From contig DXMG01000016.1 in NCBI GenBank assembly GCA_019414325.1, positions 20,080 through 28,747 of the forward strand: 8,668 nt of DNA, written 5' to 3'. Shown one piece after another: positions 5,559 to 8,668 of this stretch; the first letter of the stretch is position 1, and every line of letters begins with the position of its first letter. The notes beneath the pieces are model-generated. The model saw only the letters and a program-made list of their open reading frames with translations. It had not been told where the DNA came from and did no database searches. The DNA is from Collinsella sp. Its GTDB lineage: Bacteria; Actinomycetota; Coriobacteriia; Coriobacteriales; Coriobacteriaceae. The position numbers and the translations under genes are program-made.

Positions 5559-5573
5559 GCAACCGTTGGTTGC
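5559..5573. promoter_or_regulatory. Perfect inverted repeat GCAACC-GTT-GGTTGC, candidate operator
   Basis: Six-base arms are exact reverse complements around a 3-base centre, a usual size and symmetry for dimeric XRE-family sites. It directly abuts the -35 of the regulator's own promoter and lies in the gap shared with the divergent trmO gene. Autoregulation is the inference; no second copy was seen in the window. Confidence 0.4.
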
Positions 5574-5626
5574 ATGCAGGTGACGATGAGAGAGAATCGC
5601 AGCCTGCGCCCCGCGCGCCTGTGCCG

Positions 5627-5640
5627 TACAATGACCGGCA
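5627..5640 (+). promoter_or_regulatory. Extended leaderless-type promoter of trmO
   Basis: TACAAT (5627-5632) is a good -10 hexamer and stands exactly 7 bases before the ATG at 5640-5642. That places the transcription start on or next to the A of the start codon. No Shine-Dalgarno sequence precedes the ATG. The pattern TANNNT-N7-ATG is the hallmark of leaderless genes in actinobacteria. The -35 region at the proper distance is poor (CTGCGC). Confidence 0.55.
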
Positions 5641-6548
5641 TGGAACCTATCGCACACATACATACCGACCTGCCGCAGAAGTTCGGCATTCCGCGCAACA
5701 GTTTTTTGGCGCCCCATCTGCAGGGGCGCATCGTCTTTGAGCCGGAATTTGCCTCCAACGCAGCGGTTGAGGGCCTGGATTCTTTCTCTCACCTATGGCT
5801 GCTGTGGCGCTTCGAAAACGGAACGCCCGGCGGCACGGCTCAGGACATAGCCGCCGATGCCAAGTCGCAGGACAGGTCCGGCACCAACGCAAAATGGTCG
5901 AAAACCGTGCGCCCGCCGCGTCTGGGTGGAGCCGAACGCGTGGGCGTGTTTGCCACGCGCAGTCCGTTTCGCCCTAATCCCATCGGGCTCACCTGCGTCA
6001 AGCTTGATCGTGTCGAGCTCACCGACGATGGTCCCATCATCCATGTGCTGGGGGCCGATCTGCGCGACGGCACGCCCATCTACGACATTAAGCCCTACAT
6101 TCCGTTTGCGGATTGCCATCCAGATGCGACCGGCGGCTGGATTGAGGATGCTCCGTGGCAAGAGCTCGATATCGAGTTCCCGCAAGCGCTGCAGGATATG
6201 ATTCCGCCCGCAAAGCTCCCCGGCTTGATAGAGGTCCTTCGCCAAGATCCGCGCCGCGCGGGTAGCAAACACGAGCCAAACCGCGTCTACCATCTGGCTT
6301 ACGCTGGGCTCGACATATCCTTTACGGTTGATGGAACCAGGTTGACGGTAATCGCCGTCAACGCGCGCGGGACTAGCCGGCCATTCGCCGGCGCCCGCCA
6401 AATTCAACGCCAAACCCTCATGACAAAATCGCCCACGCTGGTGGACAATAACGCCTACCAAAACAATCCGCTTTGCACGGGAGCTCAGCATGAAATACGA
6501 CTTTACTTCGCTTATCGACCGCCACGGCATGGACGCCATCGCCGTTGA
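5640..6548 (+). CDS. trmO: tRNA (N6-threonylcarbamoyladenosine37) methyltransferase TrmO (TsaA/UPF0066)
   Basis: This enzyme uses S-adenosylmethionine to methylate t6A37 next to the anticodon of ACY-decoding tRNAs. Core motifs: PRNSFLAP near residues 18-25, FSHLWLLWRF near 49-58, VRPPRLGG near 90-97, GVFATRSPFRPNPIGL near 102-117 and YDIKPYIPFAD near 148-158, all forming the beta-barrel SAM site. The conserved C-terminal part ends near residue 240 (LDISFTVDG..LTVIAV). The frame continues to 302 aa, against about 235 for E. coli TrmO, with a tail of about 60 residues lacking family features. It overlaps the malY start by 59 bases in another frame. A TAG in a different frame lies at 6374-6376, where the domain ends, so the tail may come from a one-base change in a GGG run (6369-6371). 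An insert of roughly 15-20 residues lies near 60-85. The start at 5640 fits the family and the leaderless promoter; in-frame ATGs at 5586 and 5631 are less likely. Confidence 0.92.
   Translation: MEPIAHIHTDLPQKFGIPRNSFLAPHLQGRIVFEPEFASNAAVEGLDSFSHLWLLWRFENGTPGGTAQDIAADAKSQDRSGTNAKWSKTVRPPRLGGAERVGVFATRSPFRPNPIGLTCVKLDRVELTDDGPIIHVLGADLRDGTPIYDIKPYIPFADCHPDATGGWIEDAPWQELDIEFPQALQDMIPPAKLPGLIEVLRQDPRRAGSKHEPNRVYHLAYAGLDISFTVDGTRLTVIAVNARGTSRPFAGARQIQRQTLMTKSPTLVDNNAYQNNPLCTGAQHEIRLYFAYRPPRHGRHRR
6341..6362 (+). other. 8-bp perfect hairpin near the end of the trmO domain
   Basis: GTTGACGG (6341-6348) and CCGTCAAC (6355-6362) are exact reverse complements around a 6-base loop. It spans the last conserved codons of trmO. 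No U-run follows, so termination is uncertain; slowing of ribosomes or mRNA 3'-end protection is possible. Confidence 0.45.
6376..6392 (+). other. GCCGGC-CATTC-GCCGGC hairpin in the trmO tail
   Basis: Two perfect 6-base GC-only arms with a 5-base loop start on the G of the out-of-frame TAG and precede the malY promoter candidate. Together with the hairpin just upstream this looks more like a gene boundary than coding sequence. No U-tract follows. Confidence 0.4.
6420..6449 (+). promoter_or_regulatory. Candidate promoter of the malY-type gene
   Basis: ATGACA (6420-6425) and GACAAT (6444-6449) are separated by 18 bases, with four or five consensus matches each. Transcription from about 6456 would give a leader of some 34 bases with the GGGAG ribosome site. 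It lies wholly inside the frame of the trmO tail, which argues that the tail was originally intergenic. Confidence 0.35.
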
Positions 6549-7704
6549 CTCCTGGGGTGAAATCCCCGGCATGGCTCCGAACGCGCCCGACGAGGGCTTC
6601 GACCGCATCCCCATGTGGGTGGCGGACATGAACTTTGCCACGGTGCCCACGGTCCAGGAGCACATCATTCAGCGCGCCCAGCATCCCATGTTTGGCTATT
6701 TCGATCCTCGCCCCGAGTACTTCGACCGCATCATCGAATGGCAGAGCCGCCGTAATGGCGTTAAGGGCCTGCTCCCGGAGCATATCGGCTACGAGAACGG
6801 CGTGCTGGGCGGCGTCGTGTCGACCCTGCGCGCGTATGTCCAGCCGGGCGATGCGGTGCTGGTCCACAGCCCGACCTACATCGGCTTTACCAAGTCCATC
6901 GAAGCCGCGGGCTATCGCATTGTCCACAGCCCGCTTAAGCTCGACGACCAGGGCGTGTGGCGTATGGACTTTGAGGACATGGAGCGCAAGCTCGCCCAAA
7001 ACCACATCCATGTTGCGGTGTTCTGCTCGCCGCACAATCCCTGCGGCCGCGTATGGGAGCGCGACGAGATCGAACGTGCCATGGACATCTATCGCCAGCA
7101 CGATTGTGTGGTGATCTCGGATGAGATTTGGTCCGATATCATCCTGCCGGGCCACAAGCATATCCCGACGCAGTCGGTGAGCGAGGATGCCCGCATGCGC
7201 ACGGTCGCCCTCTATGCGCCGAGCAAGACGTTTAACCTGGCGGGCCTGGTCGGCAGCTACCACATCATCTATAACGAGACGCTGCGCGACCGCGTGTGCG
7301 CCGTGTCCAATAAGACCCACTACAACGAGATGAATGTCCTTTCGATGCACGCGCTTATCGGTGCCTACCAGCCGCAGGGCTACGAGTGGCTCGATGAGCT
7401 CAACGAGGTTATCGAGGGCAACATTGACTACTTCTGCGATTACGTGGACGAGCATTTTGAGGGTGTGTCCTATTCACGTCCGCAGGGCACGTACATGGTG
7501 TTTCTGGACTGCACCGAGTGGTGCCGAGAGCATGGCCGCGATATTCAGTGGTTGCTCGACGAGGGGGCGCGCGTGGGCGTGGGGTATCAGGACGGCCGCC
7601 CGTTCCACGGACCCTGCCACATTCGCGTGAATCTGGCGCTGCCGCTTTCGCGCGTAAGGGAGGCGTGCGACCGCCTGGACCACTACGTTTTTAATGCACG
7701 GTAA
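6490..7704 (+). CDS. MalY/PatB-family aminotransferase-fold C-S lyase (cystathionine beta-lyase type)
   Basis: A 404 aa PLP enzyme of fold type I. Members cleave cystathionine to homocysteine, pyruvate and ammonia, or act as cysteine desulfhydrases making H2S. It starts MKYDFTSLIDRHGMDAIAVD and continues with the family motif IPMWVADMNF. The PLP lysine is K246 in APSKTFNLAGL; N183 is in SPHNPCGRVW, D211 in VISDEIWSDI, Y130 in SPTY and the carboxylate-binding R379 in HIRVNLALP. Length and motif order are normal. The ATG at 6490 has GGGAG 6 bases upstream, which fixes the start although it lies inside the trmO frame. It is followed within 11 bases by a strong hairpin, so it is probably the last gene of its unit. 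MalY of E. coli also binds a transcription factor; nothing here shows that role. Lyase rather than aminotransferase activity is inferred from family. Confidence 0.93.
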   Translation: MKYDFTSLIDRHGMDAIAVDSWGEIPGMAPNAPDEGFDRIPMWVADMNFATVPTVQEHIIQRAQHPMFGYFDPRPEYFDRIIEWQSRRNGVKGLLPEHIGYENGVLGGVVSTLRAYVQPGDAVLVHSPTYIGFTKSIEAAGYRIVHSPLKLDDQGVWRMDFEDMERKLAQNHIHVAVFCSPHNPCGRVWERDEIERAMDIYRQHDCVVISDEIWSDIILPGHKHIPTQSVSEDARMRTVALYAPSKTFNLAGLVGSYHIIYNETLRDRVCAVSNKTHYNEMNVLSMHALIGAYQPQGYEWLDELNEVIEGNIDYFCDYVDEHFEGVSYSRPQGTYMVFLDCTEWCREHGRDIQWLLDEGARVGVGYQDGRPFHGPCHIRVNLALPLSRVREACDRLDHYVFNAR

Positions 7705-7714
7705 GTGAGCACTG

Positions 7715-7756
7715 CATGCGGGGCCTTCTGCCAAGTCGGCTGGAAGGCCCCGCATG
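7715..7756. terminator. Bidirectional hairpin terminator, 14-bp perfect stem
   Basis: CATGCGGGGCCTTC (7715-7728) pairs perfectly with GAAGGCCCCGCATG (7743-7756) around a 14-base loop that contains a further GCC/GGC pair. It sits between the stop of the malY-type gene (7702-7704) and the stop of the convergent flavoprotein gene (7800). No U-run follows on either strand, so it is of the U-tract-less kind reported in actinobacteria, or an mRNA-end stabiliser. Confidence 0.75.
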
Positions 7757-7799
7757 GTAAAACGCCTGTAACCATTGGGCGCAGACCTGCTGCGGAGGT

Positions 7800-8279
7800 T
7801 TATTTTTCTTGAATCTGCTTGCCGCAAAGATGCTCAATTGAAATCTCGTAGAGTTGGACGCCCTTGATGTCTTTGGCGATTTCTTCCTCGACTTCTTCGG
7901 CAGAGGGGTAGTACTTAAGCGCGAGCTGGCGGACTTTGTCCTCGATAAACGCAGGCGCTTCATCTACCAGGCGGCAACGGCCAAAGACCACGGTACTCAT
8001 AACGTAGGGAGCCCAGTCGTCGTCCTTGTACCACTCGTTGCCGTACACGGTAAAGCAGACTTTGTCGTCACGCTTGAGTGAATCGACCTTGTGGCCAGCC
8101 TTGGCGCCATGGAAATAAATCTTGTCGTGCTCGGCGTCAAAGAAGTAGTTGACGGGAATGGCATAGGGGTAGCCATCATCGCCGTTGACGGCAAAGACGC
8201 CGCGCTTACAGGTGGCGAGCAACTCGCGCGCTTCCTCGTCAGTGATGGCGCGTTTCTTTCGACGTAAGGGCCTAAACAT
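7800..8279 (-). CDS. Pyridoxamine 5'-phosphate oxidase-like FMN protein (NimA-like)
   Basis: A 159 aa split-barrel flavoprotein. It begins with a basic MFRPLRRKKR stretch and an ITDEEARELL helix, then the barrel strands: GVFAVNGDDGYPYAIPVNYFFD (near residues 27-48) and DKIYFHGAKAGHKVDSLKRDDKVCFTV (near 52-78). The YFH..xx.GHK pattern is shared with NimA-type 5-nitroimidazole reductases and related FMN or heme binders. Vitamin B6 oxidation is unlikely because the family is broad and this is the short NimA-like branch; a flavin-dependent reductase is more plausible. The ATG is at 8277-8279 with AGAAAGGAAG about 7 bases before it. It lies 42 bases downstream of the receiver-domain gene on the same strand and may be co-transcribed. 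Its stop faces the malY gene across the 14-bp hairpin. The C-terminal half is acidic (SAEEVEEEIAKD) and ends LCGKQIQEK. Confidence 0.88.
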   Translation of the reverse strand: MFRPLRRKKRAITDEEARELLATCKRGVFAVNGDDGYPYAIPVNYFFDAEHDKIYFHGAKAGHKVDSLKRDDKVCFTVYGNEWYKDDDWAPYVMSTVVFGRCRLVDEAPAFIEDKVRQLALKYYPSAEEVEEEIAKDIKGVQLYEISIEHLCGKQIQEK

Positions 8280-8321
8280 CGTTGGCTTCCTTTCTGGCTG
8301 TGCATGGTGGTTAAACGCAAA

Positions 8322-8668
8322 CTATAGCGAAACAGTTCCGTTTTTCTTGATGCGGGCGAGTATGTTTTTGAGCTTGTTAAAGTCGAGCGGTTTGGGCAGA
8401 TGGGCGTTCATACCGGCATCGTGTGCCGCTTTGGCGTCCTCGTTGAAGGCGTTGGCAGTGAGCGCGATGATGGGGATGTCGGCTGCATCGGCCTTTTCGC
8501 TCAGGCGAATCGCGCGGGTTGCCTCGTAGCCATCCATGCCCGGCATCATGATGTCCATCAGGATCGCATCGAAGCTGCCGGCGGGACGGCCAACATATAG
8601 ATCGACCGTTTCGTTGCCGTCGGCGGCGCGAGGCACGACGATGCCTTCGCTTTCGAGCAGAGCTTGGG
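8322..8668 (-). CDS. Response-regulator receiver domain, probable C-terminus of a hybrid histidine kinase (cut by window edge)
   Basis: The visible 114 codons are open to the right edge and read in frame from QALLESEGIVVPRAADG through to the stop at 8322-8324. This is the second half of a CheY-like receiver. The phosphoacceptor aspartate is codon 8553-8555 in AILMDIMMPGMDGYEATRAIR, the switch threonine is in IIALTANAF and the conserved lysine in HLPKPLD. The protein ends soon after the domain with no DNA-binding output. That end, and the wording DIMMPGMDGYEATRAIR, are typical of receivers at the C-terminus of hybrid sensor kinases, which pass phosphate on. A stand-alone receiver is possible because the N-terminus is missing. 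Any GTG inside the frame (8636) is internal, not a start. Confidence 0.88.
   Translation of the reverse strand, partial: QALLESEGIVVPRAADGNETVDLYVGRPAGSFDAILMDIMMPGMDGYEATRAIRLSEKADAADIPIIALTANAFNEDAKAAHDAGMNAHLPKPLDFNKLKNILARIKKNGTVSL

Noticed and set aside
4807..5583. 258-codon plus-strand frame opposite the XRE/TipAS regulator
   Set aside because: The regulator on the minus strand has three recognisable domains; this frame has none and lacks a start signal.
5547..5639. Upstream in-frame ATGs of trmO (5547, 5586, 5631)
   Set aside because: They lack ribosome sites, would run through the -10 element TACAAT, and add residues before the usual family start.
5793..6668. 291-codon minus-strand frame across trmO and the start of malY
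   Set aside because: It spans two genes with strong family motifs on the other strand and shows no domain.
6418..7455. 345-codon open frame on the minus strand opposite the malY-type gene
   Set aside because: Antisense shadow of a clear PLP enzyme; the product has a repetitive Val/Ala/His/Arg composition typical of mirrored codons.
1..8668. Search for tRNA genes, CRISPR repeats, insertion-sequence ends and phage or toxin-antitoxin genes
   Set aside because: No cloverleaf, regularly spaced repeat, transposase or terminal inverted repeat was recognised by eye on either strand.

Overview
The window looks like chromosomal DNA from a GC-rich, gut-type actinobacterium of the class Coriobacteriia, with Collinsella or a close relative as best guess. 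This is inferred from base composition by eye, the mix of protein families, and GAAAGGA-type ribosome binding sites; no rRNA or other marker is present. I found no mobile element, tRNA, CRISPR array or phage gene. It reads as ordinary chromosome organised in small transcription units, with several unusual regulatory and boundary features.

Left part (1-3311): a redox cluster. A LysR-type regulator at 2430-3311 (+) is transcribed away from a tightly packed minus-strand operon. The operon encodes an AKR5-like aldo/keto reductase, a YajO-like aldo/keto reductase, an uncharacterised 79-residue helical protein and a flavodoxin-family protein cut by the window edge. The 150-base divergent gap holds two LysR-type T-N11-A palindromes. 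One fits ATAC-N7-GTAT, and the other appears to supply the -35 elements of both divergent promoters.

Middle (3351-5640): a tRNA-dihydrouridine synthase gene (+) faces a minus-strand pair. That pair encodes a regulator joining an XRE helix-turn-helix, a four-cysteine zinc ribbon and a TipAS-like ligand-binding domain, followed by a CPYC glutaredoxin. The convergent junction carries a 40-base near-perfect palindrome without a U-tract. A perfect inverted repeat lies just upstream of the -35 of the regulator promoter.

Right part (5640-8668): trmO (tRNA t6A37 methyltransferase) appears to be leaderless. Its frame runs about 60 residues beyond the family end and overlaps the start of a MalY/PatB-type C-S lyase gene by 59 bases; a TAG in another frame sits where the conserved domain ends. 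A 14-bp perfect hairpin closes malY against a minus-strand gene for a PNPOx/NimA-like flavoprotein. Upstream of that gene is the C-terminal receiver domain of what is probably a hybrid histidine kinase, cut by the right edge.

The common theme is redox and sulfur handling plus tRNA modification. No large undescribed system is evident. The best candidates for new biology are the small protein in the reductase operon, the XRE/zinc-ribbon/TipAS regulator with its putative operator, the intergenic palindrome and the trmO/malY junction.
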